64,000 nucleotides of DNA, taken from NCBI RefSeq assembly GCF_003031675.1, contig NZ_PYWX01000011.1, positions 124,001 through 188,000 on the forward strand, given 5' to 3'. The DNA comes from Pseudomonas palleroniana. Its GTDB lineage: Bacteria; Pseudomonadota; Gammaproteobacteria; Pseudomonadales; Pseudomonadaceae. Shown in pieces: positions 29,234-38,958 of the stretch. Within the stretch, counting starts at the first letter, position 1, and each line of letters opens with the position of its first letter. The translations under genes were made by a program, and so were the position numbers. The notes under the pieces were generated by a model, which was not told the origin of the DNA, did no database searches, and was given only the letters and a program-made list of their open reading frames with translations.

Positions 29234-30634
29234 TCAGACCTCACGGCCAGGGAAAAACAACTCAAAGCACGTCACGCCATCTTCACTGCTCACGCGGTAT
29301 CGCCCGTTATGCAAGTGCATGATGGTTGCCACGATCGACAGCCCCAGTCCGTTGGACTGGGACGACCGTTCGCGGGATTCATCCACCCGGTAAAACCGTT
29401 CGAACAAGCGAGGCAGATGCTCGGCGGGAATGGTCTGGCCGTGGTTGCTCACCTTCAGATGGATGCCCGCGTCATCAGGGATCGCCTGGATGCTCAGTTC
29501 CGAGCCCGGCGCGCCGTACTTGATGGCGTTGGCGCACAGGTTCGCCAAGGCACGCCGCAGCAGCATCGGTTCAGCCCAGATCACCCCTTCGCCCGCAGCA
29601 ACAATGGGCATGTGCACATCACCGGCCAGCCCTTCGAAGTAATCTGCGATGCGTTCCACTTCATCCGCCGCGCTCAACTCCTGACGTTGGCGCAGCGCGA
29701 TGGCGGGGTCGGTGCGAGCCAGAAACAGCATGTTGTCGAGCATCCGTGCCAGGCGCTCAAGCTCTTCGACATTGGAGGCCAGCAGTTGTTGATAGCTTTC
29801 AATACTGCGGCCTTGTTGCAGGGCCACCTGGGTTTCTCCCAGCAAATTGTTGATCGGTGTGCGCAGTTCATGCGCCATATCGGTAGACACCTGGCCCAAC
29901 TGCACAAAGCCTTTGGCCAGTCTTTCGAGCATGGTGTTGAAGGCATCGATCATGGGCAACAGTTCTTTCGGCGTGCCGTGGCTATCGAGCCGTTCGGCCA
30001 GGTTGCCCACGCCGATGCCTTGAGTGTGCCTGGCCAGGCGACGTAACGGCAGCAGGCCACGGTGTACGAGCAGGTAACCCACCACCGCGAGGATGATCGC
30101 GGCGATGCTTGCCAGGATAAACACGTTCAAGCGATAGCTGGCGAGCATGCTGGTGCGTTCGGTCATCAGGCGCCCGGTGGTGACCTGCAGGCTGCCAAGG
30201 TCTCCCGAGTCGATCGACGCAGCGACGGTGGCGAAGGGCACGCCATTTACACCGGGCAGATGGTGCACGTCGGCGAAGCCCAGCTCGCGGTCTTTGGGCG
30301 CCGGGGGCACGGACGGTATTTCAATGTTTCCCGGGTTGACCAGCAGCAAGGGCTTCTGGCCAGGTGCTGCGATGCTCAGCACCGACTCGCTGTTGCCCAG
30401 CATGTTCTGGAACAGCTCCGGCTTGGTCTTGATCAGGTCCAGGGTGTTGCTGTCGTTGAGTAGTTTGCGCAGTTGGTCGGCGCGATAGATCAGCGAAGCG
30501 TCGTCACGCTTGATCAGTTCACGTTCCAGCTCGCGGTAAAGCGCTACGCCTAACGTGGCGAGCAGGGCGAAGGCGAGCAAGGCGAAGATCAGCGCCAGGC
30601 GCAGGGTCAGTGAATAATGGCGACGGTTGCTCAT
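29234..30634 (-). CDS. Heavy-metal-type sensor histidine kinase (CopS/CusS-like)
   Basis: A 466-residue membrane kinase. Membrane segments are near residues 12-33 and 165-188, with a periplasmic sensor loop of about 130 residues between. HAMP follows, then the phospho-acceptor His in [13 protein letters not shown] near residue 250. The catalytic domain keeps the N box ([12 protein letters not shown]) and GLGLSIV. Family and neighbour match the CopS/CusS/IrlS group that senses copper, silver or other metals. The sensor loop has no His/Met clusters, so metal sensing is not certain. The start overlaps the regulator stop by 4 bp. Confidence 0.93.
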   Translation of the reverse strand: MSNRRHYSLTLRLALIFALLAFALLATLGVALYRELERELIKRDDASLIYRADQLRKLLNDSNTLDLIKTKPELFQNMLGNSESVLSIAAPGQKPLLLVNPGNIEIPSVPPAPKDRELGFADVHHLPGVNGVPFATVAASIDSGDLGSLQVTTGRLMTERTSMLASYRLNVFILASIAAIILAVVGYLLVHRGLLPLRRLARHTQGIGVGNLAERLDSHGTPKELLPMIDAFNTMLERLAKGFVQLGQVSTDMAHELRTPINNLLGETQVALQQGRSIESYQQLLASNVEELERLARMLDNMLFLARTDPAIALRQRQELSAADEVERIADYFEGLAGDVHMPIVAAGEGVIWAEPMLLRRALANLCANAIKYGAPGSELSIQAIPDDAGIHLKVSNHGQTIPAEHLPRLFERFYRVDESRERSSQSNGLGLSIVATIMHLHNGRYRVSSEDGVTCFELFFPGREV

Positions 30635-31302
30635 GGCTGGGTATCGAAGCGGTAGCCGATGCCCCGCACGCTGTGAATCAGTTTGAGCTGGAACGGATCA
30701 TCGATTTTCAAGCGCAGGCGCCGTACGGCAACGTCCACCACGTTGGTGTCACTGTCGAAGTTCATGTCCCACACCCGCGAGGCAATCATCGAGCGTGATA
30801 ACACCTGGTCTTGATGAGTCGCGAACAGGTGCAGCAGGGCAAACTCTTTATTGGTCAGCGTGATGCGCGTACCGGCACGGGTGACACGGCGTTTCAGGAC
30901 GTCAATTTGCAGGTCGGCGATTTGCAGCTGTTCTTCTTCGCGACTGGGGCCACGGCGGGTCAGGGTGCGCAGGCGCGCCACCAGCTCGGCGAACGAGAAG
31001 GGCTTGATCAGATAGTCATCGGCGCCCAGCTCCAGGCCCTTGATGCGGTCGGCAATGTCATCGCGGGCGGTGAGAAACAGCACCGGCGTATCGGCTTCCT
31101 TGCGCAGGCGGCGCAGCACTTCCCAACCGTCCATTTTCGGCATCATCACATCCAGCACGATCACATCGAATGGCGCTTCCAGCGCTTGATGCAGTCCATC
31201 GACACCGTCACGGGCGAGGCTCACCGAGTAACCCAACTCCCGCAGTCCGTTGAGCAGGTAGTTGCCGGCCTTGGGTTCGTCTTCGACTACGAGGATATTC
31301 AT
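30631..31302 (-). CDS. OmpR-family response regulator (CopR/CusR-like)
   Basis: A 223-residue two-domain regulator. The receiver has the acidic pair VVEDEP, phospho-acceptor Asp51 in [17 protein letters not shown], and Lys104 in [11 protein letters not shown]. The C-terminal winged helix ends [14 protein letters not shown] and [11 protein letters not shown]. It is the IrlR/CopR/CusR branch. It overlaps the kinase gene by 4 bp and follows the DUF2790 gene by 42 bp. A CusR-like box at 31694 upstream of DUF2790 suggests that this regulator controls its own operon. Confidence 0.95.
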   Translation of the reverse strand: MNILVVEDEPKAGNYLLNGLRELGYSVSLARDGVDGLHQALEAPFDVIVLDVMMPKMDGWEVLRRLRKEADTPVLFLTARDDIADRIKGLELGADDYLIKPFSFAELVARLRTLTRRGPSREEEQLQIADLQIDVLKRRVTRAGTRITLTNKEFALLHLFATHQDQVLSRSMIASRVWDMNFDSDTNVVDVAVRRLRLKIDDPFQLKLIHSVRGIGYRFDTQP

Positions 31303-31344
31303 GGCAGGTGCCTTGGTTCGATGTGTGGCGCAAGTGTAGCCCGA

Positions 31345-31605
31345 TCAATTCTCACTGGCACAACCGATGCCTTGCACCTGGTAGTCGAGTACGTGTTCGC
31401 GGCCCTGATGGTCCAGGTAGTTGAGACGAGCGGGGACAATGCCGCACTGCCCGTAGGTGTCGGTGCTCGATAACACTTTGTCGATGTCCAGGTGAACGAA
31501 GAAGCCGGTTTTGTCGTGGATCACGTTTGTTGCAGGGGCAGTGTCGGCGGCGAATGCCGAACCGGTGGCGAGCAAGGTGGCAAAGCCGAGGGTCAACAGT
31601 TTCAT
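31345..31605 (-). CDS. Small secreted protein, DUF2790-like
   Basis: An 86-residue exported protein. The signal peptide MKLLTLGFATLLATGSAFA is cut before ADTAP. The mature part is about 66 residues with two cysteines (YGQCGIV and GIGCASEN) and the sequence LDYQVQGIGC, typical of the Pseudomonas DUF2790 family. The ATG at 31605 is preceded by GAAAGAGA on its strand. It stands first in an apparent operon with the two-component pair, so it is probably made in response to the same periplasmic signal. The function is unknown. Confidence 0.85.
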   Translation of the reverse strand: MKLLTLGFATLLATGSAFAADTAPATNVIHDKTGFFVHLDIDKVLSSTDTYGQCGIVPARLNYLDHQGREHVLDYQVQGIGCASEN

Positions 31606-31693
31606 GATGGTGTCTCTTTCCAAGGGATGGCTGCCAGGTTCCGGCAGTGAGTTCACGGTAACCAGGCACCCCGAACAGCCAACCAACAGAATC

Positions 31694-31709
31694 ATGACAA
31701 GTTTGTAAT
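31694..31709. promoter_or_regulatory. CusR/CopR-like operator upstream of DUF2790-copRS
   Basis: ATGACAAGTTTGTAAT matches the core of the E. coli CusR box (ATGACAA-N2-TTGTCAT) with one mismatch. It lies about 90 bp before the DUF2790 start, in the gap shared with the HAD phosphatase gene. Recognition is by motif similarity and by the adjacent CusR-type regulator. Confidence 0.6.
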
Positions 31710-31886
31710 GAAGTGCCTGAGGCTCGAAGGTTTCGAGGATCAGAGAGGTGATTTTTGGGGCGCGTAACGTTTCAGGCCGGGGGGGATGGGCGGCCTGCCG
31801 CTTTATTTCGAGGTTGCGATGCAATCGCGTGATCCGTAGATTGCATCGGGGTCAGCCAATGTTCGCCAATAGAAGGAAAACCAGCA

Positions 31887-32564
31887 GTGTCCGCTCCAGG
31901 CCCCTCCTTACTGACCCAACGCTACCGTGCCTTTCTGTTCGATATGGATGGGACCCTGCTCAATTCCATTGCCGCTGCCGAACGTGTGTGGAGCCGCTGG
32001 GCGACGCGGCATGGCTTGGAGGTCGAGGCGTTCCTCGCCACGATCCATGGTGCCAGGGCCATCGATACCATCACCCGCCAGGCGTTGCCGGGCATTGATC
32101 CGGAGGTCGAAGCGCAGTGGATCACCGAGGCTGAAATCGACGATGTGCAGGGTGTTGTGGCAATTCCCGGTGCAGTCGAGTTTCTGAACAGTCTGCCAAG
32201 CGATCGATGGGCGCTGGTGACCTCGGCACCCAAGGCGTTGGCATTGCGTCGGTTGGAGGCGGCGGGCATTGCTGCGCCCGTAGTATTGGTGACGGCCGAA
32301 GATGTCGCGCGCGGCAAACCTGACCCCGCCTGTTATGTGCTCGGCGCGCAGCGCTTGGGCGTGCCGGTACAGGATTGTCTGGTGTTCGAGGATGCTGCCG
32401 TAGGGATCCGAGCTGGGGAGGCTGCGGGAGCGGATGTGATGGTGGTCACCTCAACGCACCTCACGCCCCTGGCGACAGCGCATGCTTGCATAGCAGGGTA
32501 TGAGGGATTAGAAGCCCGGTGTGATGCTGACGGCTGGTTGTCTTTGAGGCCGTTGGCAAGGTGA
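31887..32564 (+). CDS. HAD-superfamily sugar-phosphatase-like hydrolase
   Basis: A 225-residue HAD phosphatase. Motif I FLFDMDGTLLNSIAA carries the nucleophile Asp. Motif II is LVTSAPK, the Lys lies in ARGKPDP, and motif IV is LVFEDAAVGIRAGEAAG. The helical cap is inserted after motif I, the class seen in E. coli YfbT/YniC sugar phosphatases. The start is a GTG at 31887 with AGAAGGA 9 bp upstream. It is a single gene, convergent with the DUF1652-like gene. The substrate is unknown. Confidence 0.9.
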   Translation: MSAPGPSLLTQRYRAFLFDMDGTLLNSIAAAERVWSRWATRHGLEVEAFLATIHGARAIDTITRQALPGIDPEVEAQWITEAEIDDVQGVVAIPGAVEFLNSLPSDRWALVTSAPKALALRRLEAAGIAAPVVLVTAEDVARGKPDPACYVLGAQRLGVPVQDCLVFEDAAVGIRAGEAAGADVMVVTSTHLTPLATAHACIAGYEGLEARCDADGWLSLRPLAR

Positions 32565-32583
32565 TCTGAATACACCGAGTCGG

Positions 32584-32874
32584 TCATCGGCCTCGGTGGT
32601 CTTCACACAGGTCGGTTGACGCTTGTAACCGGCTGCTTCTCATTCCCTGGCGGGAGAGCACCATTTCCCTGAGTATCTCGTTGGCGAGCCGGGCAATGGC
32701 TTCAGTGCCGCGATAGTGCGCGCGCACGATTCCGGTAATCGCAAAGTGGTCGGTTTCCGGGCCGCTGAGAATGGCTGAAAGGGTGCCGTCAGCATGCAGC
32801 GTGCAGGTCACCGTGTAGCTGGGCAGGCGTGCCGCCAGCGCTTGTTCGATTTGAGATTTGCTGAGGGTGTCCAT
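32584..32874 (-). CDS. Small hypothetical protein, DUF1652-like
   Basis: A 96-residue soluble protein without signal or membrane segment. The sequence SYTVTCTLHADGTLSAIL followed by FAITGIVRAHYRGTEAIARL resembles the Pseudomonas-restricted DUF1652 family, judged by eye. AAAGG lies about 9 bp upstream of the start. The last 15 or so residues (SRLQASTDLCEDHRGR) extend past the part that looks conserved. The function is unknown. Confidence 0.68.
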   Translation of the reverse strand: MDTLSKSQIEQALAARLPSYTVTCTLHADGTLSAILSGPETDHFAITGIVRAHYRGTEAIARLANEILREMVLSRQGMRSSRLQASTDLCEDHRGR

Positions 32875-32965
32875 CGGCTTTTAGCACCTTTCACTGTCCG
32901 CGCCAGCCCAAGCATAGGTGCTACTGTGGGTCTGTAAATACCGGCAATCTGCTAGCGTGGCAACG

Positions 32966-33229
32966 TCAGCGTGTGGTTTTTCGATACTCACGATGGGCCG
33001 CGCGTTGGCACAACTTGCGCAAAACAGTCTTTTGGATCGGCCTGATGCAAAACACCAGCAAGTAGCCACAGAGCAGTAACGCCAGTTCCAGCGAAGAGTG
33101 AGTGCCGGGATCGCTGACGCGGTCAATTTCGAACCTCAGGCCATATCCGGCAGCCAGAAAAACCAGCCCTATCAACAGAGTGATCATCCAGGATCTGGAA
33201 ATAAGCGGCGGCGTTGCTCGATGCCTCAT
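32966..33229 (-). CDS. Small membrane protein, hypothetical
   Basis: An 87-residue protein with two hydrophobic segments (about residues 14-32, MITLLIGLVFLAAGYGL, and 46-62, LELALLLCGYLLVFCI) and a basic C-terminal tail (KTVLRKLCQRAAHREYRKTTR). CAGGAG lies 8 bp before the ATG, which supports it as a real gene. I do not recognise a family. It may share a transcript with the DUF1652-like gene, which begins 91 bp after its stop. Confidence 0.6.
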   Translation of the reverse strand: MRHRATPPLISRSWMITLLIGLVFLAAGYGLRFEIDRVSDPGTHSSLELALLLCGYLLVFCIRPIQKTVLRKLCQRAAHREYRKTTR

Positions 33230-33442
33230 CGACGTGCTCCTGAATGCACACAGACAGATGGCAGGGTGATTGTCAGAAGGTTCGGCTACGAATAACGCCG
33301 CAAGTTCCAGGCTTTATGACAGTTTTATCTCACCGCGAGGGAAATGCAGGAGGCGCGCTGAACGCGTAAGCATACGCGAGCAGGCTGAATGGGTTTTCGC
33401 CAGCCGTCACTGTGAACGAAAAGGCTGGCTACTCGGGGCGCT

Positions 33443-33637
33443 TCAAGGCGTCTGGTTTTTGTCCGGCGCGGTGAGGCCGGCCTGGATGCGCTGATAAATC
33501 TCCTCACGATGCACGGCGACGTCCTTGGGAGCGTTGATGCCGATTCGAACTTGCTGGCCGCTGACGCCCAGGATGGTGATCGTAATGTTATCACCGATGT
33601 TTATGCTTTCACCGACTTTGCGGGTGAGTATAAGCAT
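33443..33637 (-). CDS. rsmE: RsmE, CsrA-family translational repressor
   Basis: A 64-residue CsrA/Rsm protein, [20 protein letters not shown] at the start and [16 protein letters not shown] near the end. It binds GGA motifs in mRNA leaders as a dimer and is titrated by RsmX/Y/Z RNAs in the Gac system. The INIGD and GLTAPDK tail match the RsmE paralogue of P. fluorescens rather than RsmA. The ATG at 33637 is the family start, with AAGGAG 7 bp before it. The upstream 10-residue extension is discarded. The GGA of this ribosome site sits in TCAAGGAGAA, close to the Rsm binding consensus, so self-repression is plausible. Confidence 0.95.
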   Translation of the reverse strand: MLILTRKVGESINIGDNITITILGVSGQQVRIGINAPKDVAVHREEIYQRIQAGLTAPDKNQTP

Positions 33638-33884
33638 GGACTTCTCCTTGATTACTTTTAAGGACACATGTTCCAGACAGGGTAGGTGTCAGATGTGTGT
33701 AGCTTACTGCTAAGCGCTTCCCTGTGACTGCCTCTTTTAGGACGCATAGAGGCGACATTAATTCCCATGGCGGCATCATACAGGTCTGCGGTACATCATT
33801 CGCATTGTTTAAGCCAACGTTTATGACGGCCAGAATAGACAGTGAATGGTAAAGTTGCCTCTTTATCCTCAAAGGAGCAGGGCA

Positions 33885-34265
33885 GTGCGTAAAGTAGCGA
33901 TGGCAATTGCGGTGTTGGCATTGACCGGTTGCGGTGAAGGCAAACCTGTCGATGCCCCCAAGGCCAAGCCTGCCGTGACCGAAAGCCAGCCACAAACCGG
34001 CGCGATTGCCGCTCAGGAATGGGATGTGTGGGTAGGCCCGCCGGATCACAAACTGCAGGCGATCACCGACCTGACCGCGTGGTTGCTGGAACACGGCTTC
34101 AGTTTTTATATTGTGAAAGTGGACGGTAAGGACGAGGTGTTTCTGGGGCCGTTCGCCAGCAAAGCTGAGGCCGAAGCCAAGCAGGCACTGCTGACTGAAA
34201 AGCTGGCCCGCGCCAAGAAGAACGACACCGAGTCGCAAGTCATCGAGCACAAGGCCGCGCCATAG
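33885..34265 (+). CDS. Small SPOR-like lipoprotein
   Basis: A 126-residue predicted lipoprotein. GTG start at 33885 with AAAGGAG 7 bp upstream. The short signal VRKVAMAIAVLALTGC ends in the lipobox LTGC, so the mature protein begins at that Cys. A proline-rich linker is followed by WDVWVGPPDHKLQAITDLTA and VDGKDEVFLGPFASKAEAEA, the pattern of a SPOR repeat that binds septal peptidoglycan. Using the upstream ATG at 33846 would bury the signal peptide. It is a single gene facing endA. The role is inferred from the domain only. Confidence 0.82.
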   Translation: MRKVAMAIAVLALTGCGEGKPVDAPKAKPAVTESQPQTGAIAAQEWDVWVGPPDHKLQAITDLTAWLLEHGFSFYIVKVDGKDEVFLGPFASKAEAEAKQALLTEKLARAKKNDTESQVIEHKAAP

Positions 34266-34296
34266 TAGGCGGGCTGGGCGGGAATACCGCCCACGT

Positions 34297-34986
34297 TCAA
34301 CTGCAGGCTTTCAAGTTCACCGGGCCGACAAATTCATTGCCGCGGCCCATCACGCAGGCAACTGTCTGGTTACGCTGGCGCTCCCAGGTCTGTACCGGAT
34401 AGGTCTTGTTCCAGGCTTCGTACAGCTGGCGATCCTGTTTTGACAGGCGTAACCCGTATTGTTTGCTCATATAAAAATACGTGCGTGCGATCATTCCGCG
34501 AATCGACGGTCGTGGCATGACCTTCTTGGCCTTGAAGTCCACTTGGGTCAGGCATGAGCCGTATTGCCCGCTTTGCACTGGCAGCCAGCCGAAGCTGAAG
34601 TTGTTACGGTCGCCATTCACTTCGCCGATACTCGGCACCAGGTTGTGCAGGTCCGCCTCGGCCCGCTTGAACACATCATCGTGGCGCGTGCAGTTTTTTC
34701 TCCCGCCATTTTGCCAGCATTGGCGCTGATGCCCAATTTGCCAGGCCGGTACAATATGTTCCCACTCAATACGCGCGGCGCGGTTGGCATTTTTGCGTGG
34801 GATGTAACCACAGGCTTTCAGGTCCACCCGGTTACCGGTGTATTTGCAGCCGCAATAAAATTCGGTGGATTGCGGAGCGTAGAGCTTCCAGGCGATTTTC
34901 TTGGCTTCGCTGAAGGTTCTAGGGGCTTGGGCGTTGGCGGTGAGGGCAAAAAACAGGCAGCACACAGCGATAAAACGGACACTCAT
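34297..34986 (-). CDS. endA: Endonuclease I, secreted or periplasmic nuclease
   Basis: A 229-residue nuclease of the EndA/NucM family. Signal peptide MSVRFIAVCCLFFALTANA. The core has RIEWEHIVPAWQIGHQRQCW, where the His of the beta-beta-alpha-metal motif lies, and ADLHNLVPSIGEVNGDRNNF, with the metal-binding Asn. Several paired cysteines (YCGC, ACGY, CWQNGGRKNC, ACS) fit an oxidised exported enzyme. It cuts DNA and RNA without sequence preference in this family. It starts 4 bp after the DUF1654 stop, so it should be under the LexA-controlled promoter at 35261. Confidence 0.95.
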   Translation of the reverse strand: MSVRFIAVCCLFFALTANAQAPRTFSEAKKIAWKLYAPQSTEFYCGCKYTGNRVDLKACGYIPRKNANRAARIEWEHIVPAWQIGHQRQCWQNGGRKNCTRHDDVFKRAEADLHNLVPSIGEVNGDRNNFSFGWLPVQSGQYGSCLTQVDFKAKKVMPRPSIRGMIARTYFYMSKQYGLRLSKQDRQLYEAWNKTYPVQTWERQRNQTVACVMGRGNEFVGPVNLKACS

Positions 34987-34990
34987 TCAA

Positions 34991-35242
34991 TCAATCTTCC
35001 TTCGGCACAACCCAGAAAATCTGCACGCCACCGTCATCCCGATAGGCGAGGGTGACGTTATCGTTTTCGGCGATCTCTTCCAGCAGGCGCTCCCACTCAT
35101 CCACAGGCTCATCCGGCAGACGGAAGATCAACGCTGCCTTAGCTTTTTGGGCGTTGGTTGAATTGATGATTTTTTGCACGCGCAGCGCCAGGTGTTCGTA
35201 GGCGTCTGGCGGTGTGGGCGCTGCGGAAGAGGACTTTGCCAC
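34991..35242 (-). CDS. Small protein, DUF1654-like, LexA-controlled
   Basis: An 83-residue soluble protein resembling the Pseudomonas DUF1654 family: YEHLALRVQKIINSTNAQKA, then FRLPDEPVDEWERLLEEIAE and VTLAYRDDGGVQIFW. The GTG at 35242 is preferred, because AAGGA lies 9 bp before it. The ATG at 35272 would place the start codon inside the LexA box. endA follows after 4 bp. The function is unknown. Its control by SOS and coupling to a nuclease suggest a part in DNA-damage response or in competition. Confidence 0.85.
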   Translation of the reverse strand: MAKSSSAAPTPPDAYEHLALRVQKIINSTNAQKAKAALIFRLPDEPVDEWERLLEEIAENDNVTLAYRDDGGVQIFWVVPKED

Positions 35243-35260
35243 AGAGAATTCCTTGGTAGG

Positions 35261-35301
35261 CTGTACGCACATACAGTATTTAACTGTGGGCGTTTTCGCA
35301 A
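35261..35301 (-). promoter_or_regulatory. LexA box and promoter of the DUF1654-endA operon
   Basis: CTGTACGCACATACAG (35261-35276) is a full CTGT-N8-ACAG LexA operator. On the minus strand, TTGCGA (35301-35296) and TACTGT (35278-35273) with a 17-bp spacer form a sigma-70 promoter whose -10 overlaps the operator by four bases. This is the typical SOS repression layout. Confidence 0.85.
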
Positions 35302-35354
35302 CTACTTAAAATTCAAGAGGTTCTGGAAGGCGGGGTATTCAAGGTTCCAGTGGT

Positions 35355-36017
35355 CTATCGGTCGGCCAATTTACGGATGCGGTACACGCAGCGGCGACCG
35401 CCACGCAGTAAATGCTCTTCGCGCGTCACCTGGCCCCAGCCCTGCATCAGCATTTGAAATTGCGACAGTTCTGATGCGCAGAATCCTTGGCATTTGGTTG
35501 CGGCGGCGCAAATCGGGCAATGGTCCTCGATCAATAAAAAATCATCACCATCGCTCTCAACCCGTGCCATATAGCCTTCCGCATCTCGCGCATTGGCCAG
35601 TCGCTTGACGCGTTCGGCCAAGGAACTCGCCGATGCCAGTTGCGCTTGATACTCGGCTAATTGTTGCGAGCCGCGTAGTTCGATGACTTGATCTATGCCC
35701 CCCTGGCCAAACAACAGCGTCACCGATTCGATGATTTGCACGGTGAGTTGGGCGTGCGTATCGGGAAATCGCGCATGACCGGAATCAGTCAACTGCCATA
35801 GCTGTTTGGGGCGACCAACGCCTGAGCGTGAGACCACGCTATCGACCAAGCCTTGTTCGACCAACTTGACCATTTGTTGGCGCACCGCTTCGGATGTCAC
35901 CCCCAGCACCTTTGACAAATCCACCGTACTGCATGTGCCGTGGGTTTTAAGGTGTCTCAAGAGATGTTCGGATGAGCGCGAAGTCGAGTTATCCAGGCTT
36001 TTGTTTGCGTACGTCAT
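35355..36017 (-). CDS. DeoR/ArsR-type winged-helix regulator with a four-cysteine motif
   Basis: A 220-residue regulator. N-terminal winged helix: LRHLKTHGTCSTVDLSKVLG, then VTSEAVRQQMVKLVEQGLVD and RPKQLWQLTDSGHARFPD. The C-terminal half ends with HCPICAAATKCQGFCASEL, a C-x2-C-x5-C-x3-C pattern, near residues 168-187. This layout is like SufR and COG2345 regulators, some of which bind an Fe-S cluster. Cluster binding here is inference. It is a single gene between the SOS operon and the asparaginase gene. The target genes are unknown. Confidence 0.82.
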   Translation of the reverse strand: MTYANKSLDNSTSRSSEHLLRHLKTHGTCSTVDLSKVLGVTSEAVRQQMVKLVEQGLVDSVVSRSGVGRPKQLWQLTDSGHARFPDTHAQLTVQIIESVTLLFGQGGIDQVIELRGSQQLAEYQAQLASASSLAERVKRLANARDAEGYMARVESDGDDFLLIEDHCPICAAATKCQGFCASELSQFQMLMQGWGQVTREEHLLRGGRRCVYRIRKLADR

Positions 36018-36250
36018 TGTGGGCTCAATAATATTGAAACTGTTAGCTTGCTTATTAAGGCATCTCCCGCGACAGGCTTCAAGCCCGCGCTCTTGGTAGC
36101 TGTGGGAAAGACATATGGATGCTCAAAGAACACTTAGACACTGAGAAAACAACGGGCAACTGACGTTATGACAGCGTCATTCCGATGCTGTCGGTGGCGC
36201 TGGTTTCTCGGGGTAGGGCGGGGGGATTTTTATCGCGGGGCCTACGAGTG

Positions 36251-36278
36251 GGTAGAGGCAGACGTATCTGTCTCTACC
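36251..36278. other. Strong hairpin after the asparaginase gene
   Basis: A 12-bp stem (36251-36262 with 36267-36278, one G-T pair) around a CGTA loop, 17 bp after the ansB stop on the minus strand. There is no adjacent T tract, so it may stabilise the mRNA end rather than terminate by itself. Confidence 0.5.
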
Positions 36279-36294
36279 GCGCTGTCACCAGGAA

Positions 36295-37422
<1,128 letters not shown>

Positions 37423-37765
37423 TCATCCAGAACACCCGGGCGACTCTGAACGCCTCGGGTGCTGAGAAAGAGCAGGATTTGTACCAGGCCGATTGTGCGC
37501 AGGGATATAAATTAACGTATTGATTTAAAACAACTTAATTTGAATTTTTGACGTTGCGAAAAGGGCGTTTGTCCGGCTTTCCGAACAGTGCGCGGGTATT
37601 TCGTTCGGTTGTCCGAAAAAGATGACGGAATATTCCTGGCTCCCGCATGGCCTCGGTGTCACAGCCTGTCGTTTCGTCGCAGGACCTGGTGAGGCGATGT
37701 TCAAACACATCTCAGGGTGCGCAACTGCGGCGCCGAGGACCTTGGATGAAAGACGGATTACCCCG

Positions 37766-37816
37766 TTGACAAACCTCGACAAGGTTCTCATAGTTTGAAT
37801 AACGCAAACGTTTGCG
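37766..37816 (+). promoter_or_regulatory. rbs promoter with RbsR operator
   Basis: A perfect -35 box TTGACA (37766-37771), a 17-bp spacer and a weak -10 CATAGT (37789-37794). CGCAAACGTTTGCG (37803-37816) is a perfect 14-bp palindrome with the central CG of LacI-family operators and overlaps the expected transcript start. It should be the site of RbsR (41490). The leader to rbsB is about 140 nt. Confidence 0.8.
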
Positions 37817-37941
37817 AGATGTTTCACGAAGCGCCTCTGGTGTGTCGTGACCGCTCGTTTCAGCCCCCCGGGTGGGGCGGCTGCCGAAGAGGGTTTCGGT
37901 GCAAGCGTTGCTCACAATAATCATAAGATCGGAGTGAACCC

Positions 37942-38901
37942 ATGAAGCTGCCATTTGCTGGACGCCTTCTTGCTGTCGCTGTGCTTGCCACCGCATCCGC
38001 TGCCCTGCCTCTCTCCTCTGCATTTGCCGATGATGCCGCCGCCAAACCCAAGGTCGGCCTGGTCATGAAGTCCCTCGCCAATGAATTTTTCGTCACGATG
38101 CAAGACGGTGCCAAGGACTACCAGAAAGCCCACGCCGCCGACTTCGACATGATCACCAACGGCATCAAGAACGAAACCGATACCAGCGCGCAGATCGATA
38201 TCGTCAACCAGATGATCCTGGCCAAGGTTAACGCCATCGTGATTGCTCCTGCTGACTCCAAGGCGCTGGTTACCGTGCTGAAGAAGGCTTCGGACGCGGG
38301 CATCAAGGTCGTCAATATTGATAACCGCCTGGACCCTGACGTCCTGAAAAGCAAAAACCTCGACATTCCGTTCGTAGGCCCGGACAACCGCAAAGGCGCC
38401 AAGCTGGTAGGCGATTACCTGGCCAAGCACCTGGCCTCGGGTGACAAAGTCGCGATCATCGAAGGCGTACCCACCACCACCAATGCCCAGCAGCGCACCG
38501 CGGGCTTCAAGGATGCGATGGACGCTGCCGGTATGAAGATCGTTTCCACCCAGTCCGGCAACTGGGAAATCGACCAGGGCCAGAAAGTGGCGTCCGCCAT
38601 GTTGAGCGAACACCCAGACCTCAAGGCACTGCTGGCCGGCAATGACAACATGGCGCTGGGCGCTGTGTCTGCCGTGCGTGCCGCAGGCAAGACTGGCAAA
38701 GTGCAGGTGGTCGGCTATGACAACATCGAAGCCATCAAGCCGATGCTGCAAGACGGTCGTGTACTAGCGACCGCCGACCAGGCTGCTGCCCAGCAAGCCG
38801 TATTCGGTATCCAGAACGCGCTCAAGCTGGTCAAGGGTGAGAAAGTCGATGCCAAAGACGGCGTGATCGAAACCCCTGTCGAACTCGTCCTCAAGAAGTA
38901 A
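37942..38901 (+). CDS. rbsB: Ribose ABC transporter substrate-binding protein
   Basis: Periplasmic ribose-binding protein, 319 residues. Signal peptide MKLPFAGRLLAVAVLATASA ending near SSAFA. The mature type I binding fold begins KPKVGLVMKSLANEFFVTMQ and includes VNIDNRLDPDVLKSKNLD, VGPDNRKGAKLVGDYLAKHL and LAGNDNMALGAVSAV, all typical of sugar binding. GGAG lies about 7 bp before the ATG. It is the first gene of rbsBACRKD and likely the most strongly expressed. Confidence 0.97.
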   Translation: MKLPFAGRLLAVAVLATASAALPLSSAFADDAAAKPKVGLVMKSLANEFFVTMQDGAKDYQKAHAADFDMITNGIKNETDTSAQIDIVNQMILAKVNAIVIAPADSKALVTVLKKASDAGIKVVNIDNRLDPDVLKSKNLDIPFVGPDNRKGAKLVGDYLAKHLASGDKVAIIEGVPTTTNAQQRTAGFKDAMDAAGMKIVSTQSGNWEIDQGQKVASAMLSEHPDLKALLAGNDNMALGAVSAVRAAGKTGKVQVVGYDNIEAIKPMLQDGRVLATADQAAAQQAVFGIQNALKLVKGEKVDAKDGVIETPVELVLKK

Positions 38902-38958
38902 TCCTGGCAGTACCCAACAGCGTCCGCTCGTCCTGAGCGGGCGCCTGGAGATTTTCCT

